This document shows positions 10,099-29,125 of a stretch of 64,000 nucleotides of DNA, piece after piece; the first letter of the stretch is position 1, and every line of letters starts with the position of its first letter. The notes beneath the pieces were generated by a model. That model had not been told where the DNA came from. It was given only the letters and a program-made list of their open reading frames with translations, and searched no databases. The position numbers were made by a program, and so were the translations under genes. This stretch comes from Latrodectus hesperus (taxonomy: Eukaryota > Arthropoda > Arachnida > Araneae > Theridiidae): positions 67,955,890 to 68,019,889 of the forward strand of contig CM075850.1 of NCBI GenBank assembly GCA_037975125.1. Reading direction: 5' to 3'.

Positions 10099-13000
10099 AT
10101 GGATACCCTCCTTAAAACCAAAAAGATCATAAAAGGTAAGCTAACTCGTTTAATTTCGCAAGTAAATAGCTTACAAAATCAAACAAATTCTCTTTCTATT
10201 ATTGAAGTGTATGAAAATAACGTAAATTCTTTAGACAATGAAATAAACAAACTAAATAATGATATTCTTTATGCATGTTCTGATTCAGAATTCGATACAT
10301 TTGAAAGCGAAATGCATGAACTGCTTTCTAAAATAAATAATCTAAAAATTATTCTTAAAGACGAATCAAGGAAACTTTCTAAAAATGATTGTCATAAAGA
10401 ATTAACTAATGTCAACAATGTTAAACTTCCTAGAATAGAATTACCAGTTTTCACTTCTAATTACATAGATTGGATTTCTTTTCGTGATTTATTTTTATCG
10501 AGTGTTGGTAATAATGATAGTTTAAGTAATAGTCAAAAATTACAATACCTTAAACTTTCCATTAAGGGAGAAGCATATACATTATTACAGTCTATTCAAA
10601 TTACAGATGAGAATTTCAAATTAGCTTGGGATATGCTTACTGAGCGTTTCGAAAACGAAACAGAAATCATAAACGCAGCATTAAATAAATTAATTTCTCA
10701 ACCTATTCTTAAACATGAATCAGCAGCAGGTTTGAGGAAATTAATTGATACAACACAGCAATGTATTGATACATTGAAAATCCTGAAACAGCCTGTTGAG
10801 CATTGGGATACAATTATTATTTTTCTTCTAAAGAGTAAGCTTGATAATGAAACACTGAGAGTATGGGCGTTAGAACAATCGAACAAAAAAGTTTCTTCTT
10901 TCGCTGAATTCAAAACATTCATGTTGAATAGATCGTGTGCGCTTTCGTCTTTGGCAAAGTGCCAAAAAGATAAAGTAGGTCAATTTGATGGGAAAAGTAT
11001 TGCAAATCAAAAACAAAATAAATATTCTTTTTCATCTCAGATCGTTTCTAATTTATGCATTTATTGTCGAAATGATTCTCATTCGCGATTATATCATTGT
11101 GATAGTTTTTTAGATCTTCCAGTAAAAGAAAAATGGAATGTAATTAAAAAACACCATTTATGCGCTAATTGTTTAAAAGATAATAAAACTCATCCTGTTT
11201 CTAAATGTCGCGCAAGCATGTGTAAATTATGTTCGAAACCGCATAATACATTATTGTGTTCAAAAAATACACATGATACAAAAACTGACACACAAACAAC
11301 AGATGAAATTTCTATTAGTAGCAATAATGTAGTTGTACCTGTAACAAAAACAGTTTTATTGCCAACAGCAATTGTTAATGTTAAGGACATTAATGGTACA
11401 TTACATAAATGCAGAATTCTTATCGATTCAGCCAGCCAAGGCTCATTTATTAGGGAAAGTTGTGTAAATTTATTGCAACTTAAACGTAATAGAGTTAACA
11501 TTAATGTTGATGGGCTTAGTTCTCAAAATGTAGGTAAGGTCTCAGGTTCGGTATCATTGCAAATATCATCTCTATTTTATAAAAACACACATATCACTGT
11601 AGATGCATTAATTATACCCAAAATCACTTGTGACCTTCCTCAATTCAAAATTGATGCTTCAGCATTAACTTCATTCAAAGAAATACAATTGGCCGATATT
11701 ACTTGCTTGCAGCCTGGTCCTATAGACATTCTCCTAGGTGCAGATGTGTTTGGAGAAATCATGATCAATAAAAACATTACTATTCCTGGACATTCATTAA
11801 CTGCACTAGAGACAATTTTCGGATGGGTTGTTTTAGGCAAAACAAACAACATCTCAAAAACAATAATTACAAATCACGCTAGTTGTACCACAATCGAGTA
11901 TCAACTTGATAAATTTTGGCAACTAGAAGAAGTTTCTGAAACAAAACCTTATTCAAAGGAAGAAATCGCATGTGAAAATCACTTCGAAAAAACATTCTTT
12001 CGTGATTCTACAGGCAGATTCACTGTCAAATTTCCATTTAATGACTCAAACAATGAGCTTGGATCATCTAGAGACATTGCATTGCGCCGTCTTCAACAAA
12101 TTGAACGTCGCTTTTCTAAAAATCAATCTCTACTTGAACAATATCATAAATTCATGGATGACTACATAAAACTGGGACACATGGAATTAATTCCTGAAAG
12201 TGAAGTTAATGTTCCAGCCAAATCTAGCTTTTATCTTCCACACCATCCGGTTCCCAACAAAAGTGGTGACAAGTTCCGGGTAGTGTTTGATGGATCTGCT
12301 AAATCATCCAATGGTGTTTCTCTTAATGATATACTCATGGTGGGACCGCAAATACAGTCTGATTTAACTACATTGCTTATTAAATTTAGGATGCATAAAA
12401 TAGCGGTTGCTGCAGATATTGAAAAAATGTATCGACAAGTAGTTTTACAAGATTCAGATTTCCAAAGAATCGTCTGGCGCAAATCAAAATATGACGCAGT
12501 GAAGGATTATCGATTAACTAGACTGGCTTATGGCACCGCCTCAGCACCATACCTGGCTATAAAATGTCTACAAAAATTAGCAGAAGGAGAAGCAGAGAAG
12601 TATCCATTAGCTTCTAAAGCAGTTCTCGAGGACTTTTATGTTGATGATCTTATGTCTGGAGCGAATTCAGTTTCCCAAGCCATAGAACTGCACCAACAAT
12701 TAATACAAATGTTGTCAAGTGCCAAATTTCCCTTGAGAAAATGGGCTTCAAATTCTAAAGAATTTTTGAACTCAATTGATCCAGATTTACGATTATCAAA
12801 CACTTCTTTAAGCTTAGACGATGATGAAACTGTGAAAACATTGGGACTACTTTGGCAACCTGAGTTGGATGTATTCTTCTTCAAAACTAATCAACCATCT
12901 CTTGAAGATAACTTAACTAAGCGGACATTACTCTCAACAATTGCAAAAATATTTGATCCTCTTGGATGGTTATCTCCAATTACTATTCAGTATAAATTAA

Positions 13001-15201
13001 TAATTCAAAAACTTTGGAAAAATCAATTGCAGTGGGACGATACTATTCCTTCAGCCATAGCATATGAATGGAAGCAACTTACAGAAAAACCTTTGTTCGT
13101 GAAAGACATTCAAATCCCCAGATTCTTATTTTGTGATTCAAATAACCAATTTCAACTACATGGCTTCAGTGATGCCTCAGAAAAGGCATATGCAGCGGCA
13201 ATTTATTGTCGCTCAGTTTCAAGTACCAGTGAAATTAAAGTTCATCTAGTAATAGCTAAGACAAAGGTTGCTCCACTTAAAACTGTTTCACTTCCGAGAT
13301 TGGAACTATGTGGTGCTCTGCTGTTAACTAAATTGATGGACTTCACTTGCAAAGCTATGAAAACACCTATTTCCCAAGCTCAATTTTATACAGATTCTAC
13401 CATCGTTCTATCCTGGATTGGTTCTTCTGCCAGCCGATGGAAATGCTTTGTGGCCAACAGAGTGGCAAAAATACAAACTCTTTCTTCCCCTACCCAATGG
13501 CATCATGTTAGTGGAGACATTAATCCTGCTGATCTTGCTACTCGTGGCACATCATCTTCTGAACTACTTTCTTCATTATGGTTAAATGGTCCAAATTTTC
13601 TTTATAATTCACTTTCTTTTCAGATAAAGCAGCCTGAACTACCAGTTAGTGATCCTGTTCCAGAAGAAAGGTATTGTACTTTACAATTAACCACAGAAAA
13701 CAAACATTCCTTTACTGATATTGATATTTTTCGTAAATATTCATCTTTTTCTAAACTTAAACGTATAACAGCTTTGTGTTTAAGATTTGTGAACAATTGC
13801 AGAAATCCTATGAACAAATTAACTGGATTTTTACAAACTTGTGAATTAACTAATGCTGTGCATGTGTTAATAAAAATAGTTCAAACTAATGAGTTTAATA
13901 ATGAGATCAATGCATTACAAAAAAATAAAACAATATCGTGTAATAGTAAAATTTTATCTCTAAATCCATTTCTTGATAATTCAGGTATTCTTAGAGTAGG
14001 TGGTCGTTTGAGACATGCAAATCTAGTATACGATCAGAAACATCCTATTTTGCTGCCAACAAAGCATATATTAACTGATCTCATTGTTAAACATTTTCAT
14101 GAAAATCTTTTGCATGCTGGTTCACAACTTGTTCAATCATCTATTGTAGAACAATATTGGATTGTAGGCGTTAGAAACGTAATTAGGCATGTAATCAGAA
14201 AATGTGTAAAATGTTGTAGAATAAGAGCTTCTGTAACCAATCAAATGATGAGTGATTTACCATCTTCTCGCATTTCTCCTGCTCCTGCATTCTTGCGATG
14301 TGGAGTAGATTATGCAGGTCCTTTTCAAATTAAAGCATGTAAAGGTAGAGGCTCTAAATCATACAAAGGGTATATAGCACTTTTTGTTTGTTTTACTACA
14401 AGAGCTATACACCTAGAATTAGTTACCGACTTATCAGCAGATGCGTTCATTGCATCTCTTAAGAGATTTATTTCTCGTAGGGGTAAATGTAGTGATATAT
14501 ACAGTGACTGCGGTACCAACTTTATTGGTGCAAAGCGCAAACTCATGGAAATTGAGAAACTTATGAACTCCAAAAATTATAATCAAAATGTAAACAATTT
14601 TATGTCTGAAAATGGTATTAATTGGCATTTAAATGTTCCAGGTGCACCTCACATGGGTGGACTATGGGAAGCTGGCATAAAGTCTACCAAATTTCATTTA
14701 AAACGCGTTATAGGGGAGACAAAACTGTCTTACGAAGAATTTGAAACATTGCTAACTCAAATAGAGGCTTGTCTTAATTCTAGACCTTTAACTGCATTAT
14801 CTACCGACCCAAATGACTTATCAGCCTTAACACCTGGCCATTTTATTATTGGTAGGGCTTTAACAAGCCTTCCTGAACCAAATTACGTTGATACAAACAT
14901 ATCTTTTCTTTCAAAATGGCAGCATATTCAAAAAATGGTGCAACAGTTTTGGAAACGTTGGCATAAAGAATATCTCACACGGTTGCAACAAAGGCCAAAA
15001 TGGCTACTGCCGACTAAAAATTATCAAATAAATGATTTATGCCTTTTAAAAGAGGACAATTTACCCCCAACAAAATGGAAAATGGGTAGAATAATTCAAT
15101 TGCACCCTGGACTTGACAATAATGTTAGGGTAGTAACGCTTAAAACATCAGATGGTATATACAAAAGAAACATAACAAAATTATGCCAACTTCCTGTGTA
15201 A
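10099..15201 (+). CDS. BEL/Pao gag-pol polyprotein, apparently intact
   Basis: A single 1700-codon frame from ATG 10099 to TAA 15201; the frame is open a little upstream, but 10099 is its first ATG. Domains in order are: an N-terminal coiled-coil-like region; a DUF1759-type gag domain (~110-200, starting LPRIELPVF); a Cys/His-rich nucleic-acid-binding region (~320-385, CIYC...CANC...CKLC); a DUF1758 aspartic protease with DSAS at 443-446, where family members often have DSGS; reverse transcriptase from ~726 with YVDD at 847-850; RNase H with GFSDAS at 1022-1027; an HHCC integrase zinc region; an integrase core with D1404 (VDYAG), D1470 (YSDCGTNF) and E1524 (GLWEAG); and a DUF5641-like C-terminus. 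No frameshift or stop interrupts it. Apart from the Gly-to-Ala protease variant, which the motif tolerates, I see no missing key residue. Confidence 0.93.
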   Translation: MDTLLKTKKIIKGKLTRLISQVNSLQNQTNSLSIIEVYENNVNSLDNEINKLNNDILYACSDSEFDTFESEMHELLSKINNLKIILKDESRKLSKNDCHKELTNVNNVKLPRIELPVFTSNYIDWISFRDLFLSSVGNNDSLSNSQKLQYLKLSIKGEAYTLLQSIQITDENFKLAWDMLTERFENETEIINAALNKLISQPILKHESAAGLRKLIDTTQQCIDTLKILKQPVEHWDTIIIFLLKSKLDNETLRVWALEQSNKKVSSFAEFKTFMLNRSCALSSLAKCQKDKVGQFDGKSIANQKQNKYSFSSQIVSNLCIYCRNDSHSRLYHCDSFLDLPVKEKWNVIKKHHLCANCLKDNKTHPVSKCRASMCKLCSKPHNTLLCSKNTHDTKTDTQTTDEISISSNNVVVPVTKTVLLPTAIVNVKDINGTLHKCRILIDSASQGSFIRESCVNLLQLKRNRVNINVDGLSSQNVGKVSGSVSLQISSLFYKNTHITVDALIIPKITCDLPQFKIDASALTSFKEIQLADITCLQPGPIDILLGADVFGEIMINKNITIPGHSLTALETIFGWVVLGKTNNISKTIITNHASCTTIEYQLDKFWQLEEVSETKPYSKEEIACENHFEKTFFRDSTGRFTVKFPFNDSNNELGSSRDIALRRLQQIERRFSKNQSLLEQYHKFMDDYIKLGHMELIPESEVNVPAKSSFYLPHHPVPNKSGDKFRVVFDGSAKSSNGVSLNDILMVGPQIQSDLTTLLIKFRMHKIAVAADIEKMYRQVVLQDSDFQRIVWRKSKYDAVKDYRLTRLAYGTASAPYLAIKCLQKLAEGEAEKYPLASKAVLEDFYVDDLMSGANSVSQAIELHQQLIQMLSSAKFPLRKWASNSKEFLNSIDPDLRLSNTSLSLDDDETVKTLGLLWQPELDVFFFKTNQPSLEDNLTKRTLLSTIAKIFDPLGWLSPITIQYKLIIQKLWKNQLQWDDTIPSAIAYEWKQLTEKPLFVKDIQIPRFLFCDSNNQFQLHGFSDASEKAYAAAIYCRSVSSTSEIKVHLVIAKTKVAPLKTVSLPRLELCGALLLTKLMDFTCKAMKTPISQAQFYTDSTIVLSWIGSSASRWKCFVANRVAKIQTLSSPTQWHHVSGDINPADLATRGTSSSELLSSLWLNGPNFLYNSLSFQIKQPELPVSDPVPEERYCTLQLTTENKHSFTDIDIFRKYSSFSKLKRITALCLRFVNNCRNPMNKLTGFLQTCELTNAVHVLIKIVQTNEFNNEINALQKNKTISCNSKILSLNPFLDNSGILRVGGRLRHANLVYDQKHPILLPTKHILTDLIVKHFHENLLHAGSQLVQSSIVEQYWIVGVRNVIRHVIRKCVKCCRIRASVTNQMMSDLPSSRISPAPAFLRCGVDYAGPFQIKACKGRGSKSYKGYIALFVCFTTRAIHLELVTDLSADAFIASLKRFISRRGKCSDIYSDCGTNFIGAKRKLMEIEKLMNSKNYNQNVNNFMSENGINWHLNVPGAPHMGGLWEAGIKSTKFHLKRVIGETKLSYEEFETLLTQIEACLNSRPLTALSTDPNDLSALTPGHFIIGRALTSLPEPNYVDTNISFLSKWQHIQKMVQQFWKRWHKEYLTRLQQRPKWLLPTKNYQINDLCLLKEDNLPPTKWKMGRIIQLHPGLDNNVRVVTLKTSDGIYKRNITKLCQLPV

Positions 15202-15390
15202 TGCCAATTTCATACTTCAATTTAAATAAAATTTCATTTCTTATATATGTACAATTTTATACTTCTATTGTATATTAACCTATAAAACTTTCTTCATTTA
15301 TGTGTTTGTTATATACTTTTTCATTTATGTTGTATAACTAATCTTTATTTGTATATGTATGTTGCATATAACCTATTTCTTTGAAATAAT

Positions 15391-15408
15391 ATTTCAAGGT
15401 GGGCGGCA
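15391..15408 (+). other. Candidate polypurine tract of the BEL/Pao element
   Basis: A G-rich purine run (AAGGTGGGCGG followed by CA) directly abuts the TGTTCC start of the 3' LTR, which is the expected place for plus-strand priming. Confidence 0.5.
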
Positions 15409-15543
15409 TGTTCCGACCCTGTATACTCAATGTAAACATTTAATTTCTTTGTGCACCAGATGGCGCTAACACAAACCATCGTTCTTTTGTCAGTAAAACA
15501 ATAAAATTTCAAAACAACGGACGTGTCGTTTCTGTGTGCCAAT
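15409..15543 (+). repeat. 3' LTR of the BEL/Pao element
   Basis: 135 bp, matching the 5' LTR except for one base (A where the 5' copy has C, after TTGTCAGT). It is followed immediately by the second copy of the AGCGGC target duplication at 15544-15549. Confidence 0.88.
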
Positions 15544-15549
15544 AGCGGC

Positions 15550-16107
15550 TCTTACAAATGTGCTATAATTATGAATTCTGGTGCAGCCCAATTCTTGAAG
15601 CATAGTGGTCAGACCACCGTCAGATTACTTGGTCAGAAGATAGAGGCCAATCGGTGGGAAATAGAATATTCCCCAGAAAATGTTCTAAATATGATTAACA
15701 AAGAGAATTGGGCAGTTGTGCTGCCAGACTTTCTGATATTCTCTTTACCACCTGACCAGTTAGTGGTTTCAAAAAATGACATCTATACAGCAGGTGTGGC
15801 CATATATACAAGGAAGGACTTCTGCTGCAAAGATCAACTCACTAAATTTTCACTTCGACTGGCAGCTTCTGGATTATACTCCAAAATGGTTGGCCAATAT
15901 TATTTTAAACAACAATTATTCAACCGGAAAAAATATTTGAAAAATTTAGATAGTGAAGTGGAAATAAAAGTACTTACTTTGCATGATGTTATCGGTGCAT
16001 TTATAGTTTATGGTATTGGTTGTTCTTTATCAGTTCTCGTACTTATTGTAGAAAGGTTAAGGTTTTCAGATCGGAGAGCTGTTAAAAAAGAGATTACAGA
16101 AATTTAA
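15550..16107 (+). pseudogene. Ionotropic receptor (IR), 3' part after the BEL/Pao insertion
   Basis: This continues the receptor in phase from the duplicated Ser-Gly codons and gives 185 residues up to TAA at 16105-16107. It encodes the S2 half of the ligand-binding domain, ending in the conserved FCCKDQLTKFSLRLAASGLYSKM region (about residues 95-115 of this part). A final hydrophobic segment TM4 follows (around VIGAFIVYGIGCSLSVLVLIVERL), and then a short basic cytoplasmic tail. With the 5' part the coding region would total about 406 residues, short of a full IR because the N-terminus is probably in an upstream exon. There are no stops or frameshifts, so the gene seems to have been functional until the insertion. 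A transcript starting in the 3' LTR could not encode a complete channel. Confidence 0.85.
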
Positions 16108-16146
16108 TTTCACATGAGTAAGAATCATAATAACTTATTTTAATTA

Positions 16147-17553
16147 CACTACTGGCCATTAAAATTGCTACACCAAGAAGGAATGCAAATAACAGAACGA
16201 TATTTATTGGACACATGCATTATAGTGGAAAGAACAAGTGATTAGATTTAGAGGAAATTAGGATGTATAGATCTTGAGAAATCAGTACCCAGAGCAGCCA
16301 CCTCTGGCTGCAATAACAGCATTTATCCGCCTAGGCATGGAGTTTAACAGAGATTGTATGGCATGTACGGGGATCTCAGTCCATGCAGCTTCAACGTTAT
16401 GCCACAGTTCATATACAGTAGTGGATGGTGAGTGATGGCGTGCCAATCACTCGGCAACCATTGACCACACGTTCTCAATTGGTGACAGATCAGGAGAACG
16501 TGCTGGCCAGGGTAACAGTCGAACCTGTTCTGTATCAAGGAAGTTCAGAAAAGAGTATGGGCAACATGCGGTCGTGCATTATCCTGTTGAAACAAAGCAT
16601 TAGGGAGGCCTCGAAGATAGGGCAGAGCCACGGGCCTTAACACATCGGAAATGTAAAGGTTGCTGTTCAAAGTGCCGGTAATGCGAACAAGAGGTGATCG
16701 AGACGTGTATTTAATGGCACCCCATACCATCACTCCAGCAGATGGGCCAGTATGGTGATGTCCAAGGCAAGCTGGCAATGCGCGTTCTCCACGATGCCTC
16801 CAAACACGGATGCGGCCATCATGGTCCTGTATACAGAACCGAGATTCATCTGTAAAGATGACGTGATGCCATTCCCGCGTCCAGGTTCGTCGCTGATCAC
16901 ACCATCGAAGGCGCTCCTGTCTGTGACGCAGCGTCAATGGTAGCCGAAGCCATGGTCGCCGTGCAGACAATCCATGCTGCTGCAAACGTCGTCGAACTAT
17001 TCGAGCTGAAACTTGTTGCCTTGAAAATGGATCCATTTCTCGACTCAGGGTTCGTGACGTGGCTGTACGATCCCTTGTGACCATGCGGATAAGATGTCTG
17101 TCTTCTCTGCTGTTAGTGATGGGGGGTCGTTGAGATCCTGCGTGACGTTCCGTATGATTGTCCTGAACCCATCAATTCCATATTCTGCTAACAGTCATGG
17201 GGTCTCAACCGACGCGAGCAGCAATATTGCGATACGATAAACCACAATCCCGGTAGGCTATAATCCTTCCTCGATCAAAGTCAGACGCGTGCTGATAGGC
17301 ATTTCTTCTTACATGAGGCATTACAACAACTTTCTTTGCCGAAAACTACGTTGAAACGGAAATTGAGTATGAGAAAACTGCTGTCTAATCTTTGGTTTTA
17401 TACACATTGTAGATGTCGCTACTGTCGCCTGCTTTGTATGAATGCGCTGAAAATCTAATCATTTGCATATTACAGCTAGTTCTACCTGTCATGCAAATTT
17501 CACGTGTGTGGTGTGCCGCTTTCCTGGTGTAGCAATTTTAATGGCCAGTAGTG
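16147..17553 (-). mobile_element. Tc1-like DNA transposon, decayed, 1407 bp
   Basis: Terminal inverted repeats begin CACTACTGGCCATTAAAATT and match over about 33 bp with one mismatch (the left copy starts at 16147, the right ends at 17553). TA dinucleotides flank both ends (16145-16146 and 17554-17555), the Tc1/mariner target duplication. The transposase reads on the minus strand. The element lies only 39 bp beyond the ionotropic receptor stop codon, so it probably falls in that gene's 3' UTR. Confidence 0.9.
16282..17321 (-). pseudogene. Tc1-like transposase (DD34E type), inactivated
   Basis: Minus-strand frame from ATG 17321 to TGA 16282. The order is a helix-turn-helix region (DFDRGRIIAYRDCGLSYRNIA), a second DNA-binding region, then the catalytic core with TDESRF (first Asp), FQQDNARPH (second Asp) and SPDLSPIENVW (Glu), spaced 34 residues apart. 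Two TGA stops interrupt the N-terminal third. A frameshift after HTLF (near 16545) and another TGA after the catalytic Glu follow. The longest remaining open piece is 16545-17084. The catalytic residues survive, so decay is by stops and an indel. Confidence 0.85.
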
Positions 17554-17555
17554 TA

Positions 17556-25600
<8,045 letters not shown>

Positions 25601-25653
25601 TATAATCGTTTAAAGTTTGTTCTTGTCGCAAAGGACGCCAGTAATTACAGAGA

Positions 25654-26670
25654 ATGCCAGACCATCGTCGACGGAGTCGGTTCCAGTAGATAGACGAGTT
25701 TACGAGGGGCATGGTGATCGGACTGAGAAGCTCACGTTGGTCTTTACGGCAAATCGCAGCTGACAGACACCTGGACGTGTCCACAGTGCACCGGCTGTGG
25801 CAAAGATGGTTGGAACAAGGAACTGTGGATCGTTTGCTATGGACCGGTGCAGCCAGAGTCATGTCAACAAACGTGGATCGCCGCATTCGATGGGAGGGGG
25901 TAGCAAAGTAAGACTTTTGAAATTCTGCAGCATGTGCAAGAAACTCTGGACACTCATATATTGAGAAGAACCATTTGCCGTCCATTGGTTGCAAGTGTTC
26001 TGCACTCATAGCGTCCGTTAAGAAGATTGCCATTGACTCCACAGCATAGGCGCATATTTTTAGAAGAATGGCTGATTAGAGCAATTGTGGTCAACAGTGT
26101 GGCACAGGATCGTCTTCTCAAACGAGTCACGCTTCAGTTTCTTTAGTCATAGTCACCGCGTACGAGTATGGCCTCAACGTGGAGACCGGGCCAATCCTGC
26201 AGCAATTGTGAAACACCTCATCGAGTGACAATGCGGCATCATTGTTTGGGAAGTCATTGCGTATGATTCCAGGTCTACTCTAACCTCTAGTTACCATTCA
26301 AGACACTGTAACAGCCGATTGTTACGTAGATGATACTTCCTTACCTTTAAGAGAGCCAAATGCCATTTATCAGCTGGATGGCTCCCGAATCCACATTGCT
26401 TACAGCAGCCAAGATGCCCAGGAGAATGTACAACTACTTTCCTGGTCACCGTGCTCGCCAGATCTCTCATTAATCGAACACGTTTGGGATATGATTGGAC
26501 ACTATTTGCAGATCCTGCCATTGCCTTCTTCAGAAGACGCAGTTTGGTATATTGTTGACAAGGAATGAACAATCATTCCTCAGGACTCCATCTGTACTGT
26601 CATTGACGCTGTGCCTAGAAGTGTGGCTACGAGTATTGCCATCCATAGTGGTCCTATAACCTACTCACCC
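25654..26670 (+). pseudogene. Tc1-like transposase relic, plus strand
   Basis: From ATG 25654 the frame reads MPDHRRRSRFQ, a TAG, then IDEFTRGMVIGLRSSRWSLRQIA, a typical Tc1 helix-turn-helix, continuing to about 25911. The middle is scrambled by deletions and frameshifts. Recognisable pieces reappear at about 26120-26200 (the region after the first catalytic Asp), 26370-26420 (the second-Asp neighbourhood) and 26430-26510 (SPDLSLIEHVWDMIG, holding the catalytic Glu). The C-terminal part runs to about 26670. It is a different family from the element at 16147. I found no terminal inverted repeats. Confidence 0.75.
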
Positions 26671-27003
26671 AACCCTGTTCTTTATTATGCGAAAATATCA
26701 TTTCGAAATACTGATCTCTTATTGTTGTTTCCCTGTATACCGAGTTTCGTCACTTTCTGGCAACTCTTTCTTAGTGTTGATTTTCATTGTCGATCTGAAT
26801 GCTTTCTTTTTTAAATGTACACTGTATCATAATTTTAGAACTTTATTACTTATACCAATCAAATTTAATTTCTTGGCACACATCTTTTATCTAATTATAC
26901 TTGAGATGCTCAAAAAGTGGTATACCTATATTACATAACACCATAGCGGATATAATTACATTGAAGATAGAAGGTTACTAATATATTTTATATCCAAGAA
27001 AAT

Positions 27004-27410
27004 TTCTGCCTTGCTCTTCCTTTCCATCTTCATAACAAAGATCCTATCCCCAACTTGCCTTCACATAAAGAAGCACGCACTCCAGTCGTGAGCGGGGAAA
27101 TAAAGAACAAATATACCTGAACAATAACTTCTATCTTCGAAGGACGAAAGAGCTAGACGAGAGCCTTGCCTGGAATAAGACTGATTTGTATTCTAGTGAT
27201 GGCATCACGAAATACAAATGGGACGAAGAAGAGCGAAGAAACAGTTCCGTTTAGGGAGCCGGACGAAAGTACAGCCTGACTAGTTTACTTATATTCTGAT
27301 CGATGCTGTACGTACGAAAAAATCCTCCCATTTTCTTTCTTTATTCTGTCTCATCTTCTTTCCCTTGTTTTTCTTTTTTATTTCTTTCAGAGAGAAAAAA
27401 AAGATTATGG
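27004..27410 (-). repeat. Unnamed interspersed repeat, copy 1 (minus strand)
   Basis: Its reverse complement matches the plus-strand repeat at 38737-39095 in order along most of its length. Shared blocks are GATCAGAATATAAGTAA, CTAAACGGAACTG, GTGATGCCATC.CTAGAATACAA, GATA.AAGTTATTGT and TTATGAAGATG. It starts beside an A-rich run, as a retroposed sequence would, and has no long frame. It is one of four related copies in the window. Confidence 0.7.
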
Positions 27411-29125
27411 CATGTTTTACGCCGGAGACGTGAACGCGATTCTTGCAAGATATTGTTTCGAATGCAATTTGTGCGCTTAACCTAGTGATAGAAATGATAA
27501 CTTAAAGATGCAGACCATTTAAGAGCATTTAGTAGTTTGATGTCAAGGATTAAATTGAATATATATTAATTCCAGCTTCATTCATTTTACCTAGAGTAAT
27601 TTAGTTTTAATGTAAAAATTATAAATGTTTATATGTATTATAAATATCTTAAAATAATATTAAGCCTTATTTGTATTATAAATGTCTTAATGTGGCAAAT
27701 ATAAGTGGAATATTTGGAAATACTTTCAGAAAACAAATGAACGAAAAATACATTATTGTAAATGCATATCTTAAAAATATCATTCTTATTTTGTTTGGTT
27801 TAGTAAAATTTTTATTGAAGTGACGTATTTGATGCTTAGCATATTATTTAAAATTATAAAATTCAAACTCTTCACAAGAAATAACTATTATGAAGAAGTT
27901 TTTATAAATAGCACAACATGGTTTTGAATGATGAAATACTGGTTTGACCCTATATTTTAGAACAGAATGGAGAAATTTTGCACGTTAATATAGCACGAAG
28001 AATAAAGAAGATATACAATATTTAAAGGAATAATTTACAATATTGCGCATAATTTTTTAAAACTAGTAATTCTTGCGCTCTTTAAAAACAATTTTTCACC
28101 ATTCCTAGCTGAAAAACACACATTTCTCTGGAAGACATTGTGAAAGCAGATATTTGCAAGTATGATTAAAAATGTTTCATTTTAAGATTTGTGTTGTTTG
28201 TGGTGTGTTAATATGGTATAAATGGGATGTGTAAATTTTAACTTGGTACAAGATAACATAGTTTTAAAAGAATAGCTTTGTCATGAGAATTTTTTAATAG
28301 CTTTGAATAGCTTTTTCAGTTAAATTGGTCACATAATCATTGAGAGGGATACACCTTTGCTGTAAAAGGATGGGTCACTCGGAATACCATCATAAATGAC
28401 GGAATACCTATATCAATGAATGGACGTTCTCAGTGCTTAAATATTGCCAGTTAATTGTCAAAATTGTAATCTTGAGAAATTGTCGATATGGAAATTCATT
28501 TAGGATTTAGAAACAATTTTGCGTTAAATACTTTCATTCAAATAATATATTCTTCTTGTTCCTTCAAATGAGTTTGGGCACTTTTTTCTATTTAAGTTTA
28601 TTTCTTTTCTTTACCAAATGAATTTAAAATTGGAGATTATGCTGGAGGATTTTGATTATATAAACTTTATTAATACTGCTCAGCTATATTTGTGAACCTA
28701 AGAAGGATTAAATAAATTTTAACTGATGTACTCGTTGCTTTGTATTTAATCTAATATTAATAATTTACAATCACATTCATTCACAAACACCTGGTTGTTT
28801 TTTATCTCTGATAATGTTTCATTGGATTGGTTTTTCCTGATCATCATACCTGCTGCGGTAATTATTACATTTATCACTCAAAATACCTAACATAAGGTTA
28901 TTTTCTTATAGAGGTCTCACTATGAGGGTTTTAACAACTCAGGGAGCAATATTTCAATCATAACTGAACTTTTTAACATATGTACAAGTTTTTAACATAC
29001 GTACAAAGTGAAACTATAGCAGCGCCACCAACATATTTGTTTATAATAAATGTTTTTATTTCTGCTTGCATCTCATTAAAATATTTTTATATTTTGTTGT
29101 CTTCCCCTATATCTCATGGCACGAA

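Larger units (their letters stand above)
9830..15543 (+). mobile_element. Full-length BEL/Pao LTR retrotransposon
   Basis: The element is 5714 bp. It has matching 135-bp LTRs (9830-9964 and 15409-15543), a 6-bp target duplication, a candidate primer-binding site just inside the 5' LTR and a purine-rich tract (AAGGTGGGCGGCA) just before the 3' LTR. A single uninterrupted gag-pol frame fills the interior. No envelope-like frame is present. The order capsid-like, zinc knuckle, protease, reverse transcriptase, RNase H, integrase is diagnostic of BEL/Pao. The LTRs differ at one base (C versus A in the TCAGT[C/A]AAACAAT context), so the insertion is recent. It lies in the same orientation as the receptor gene it interrupts. 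Confidence 0.93.
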
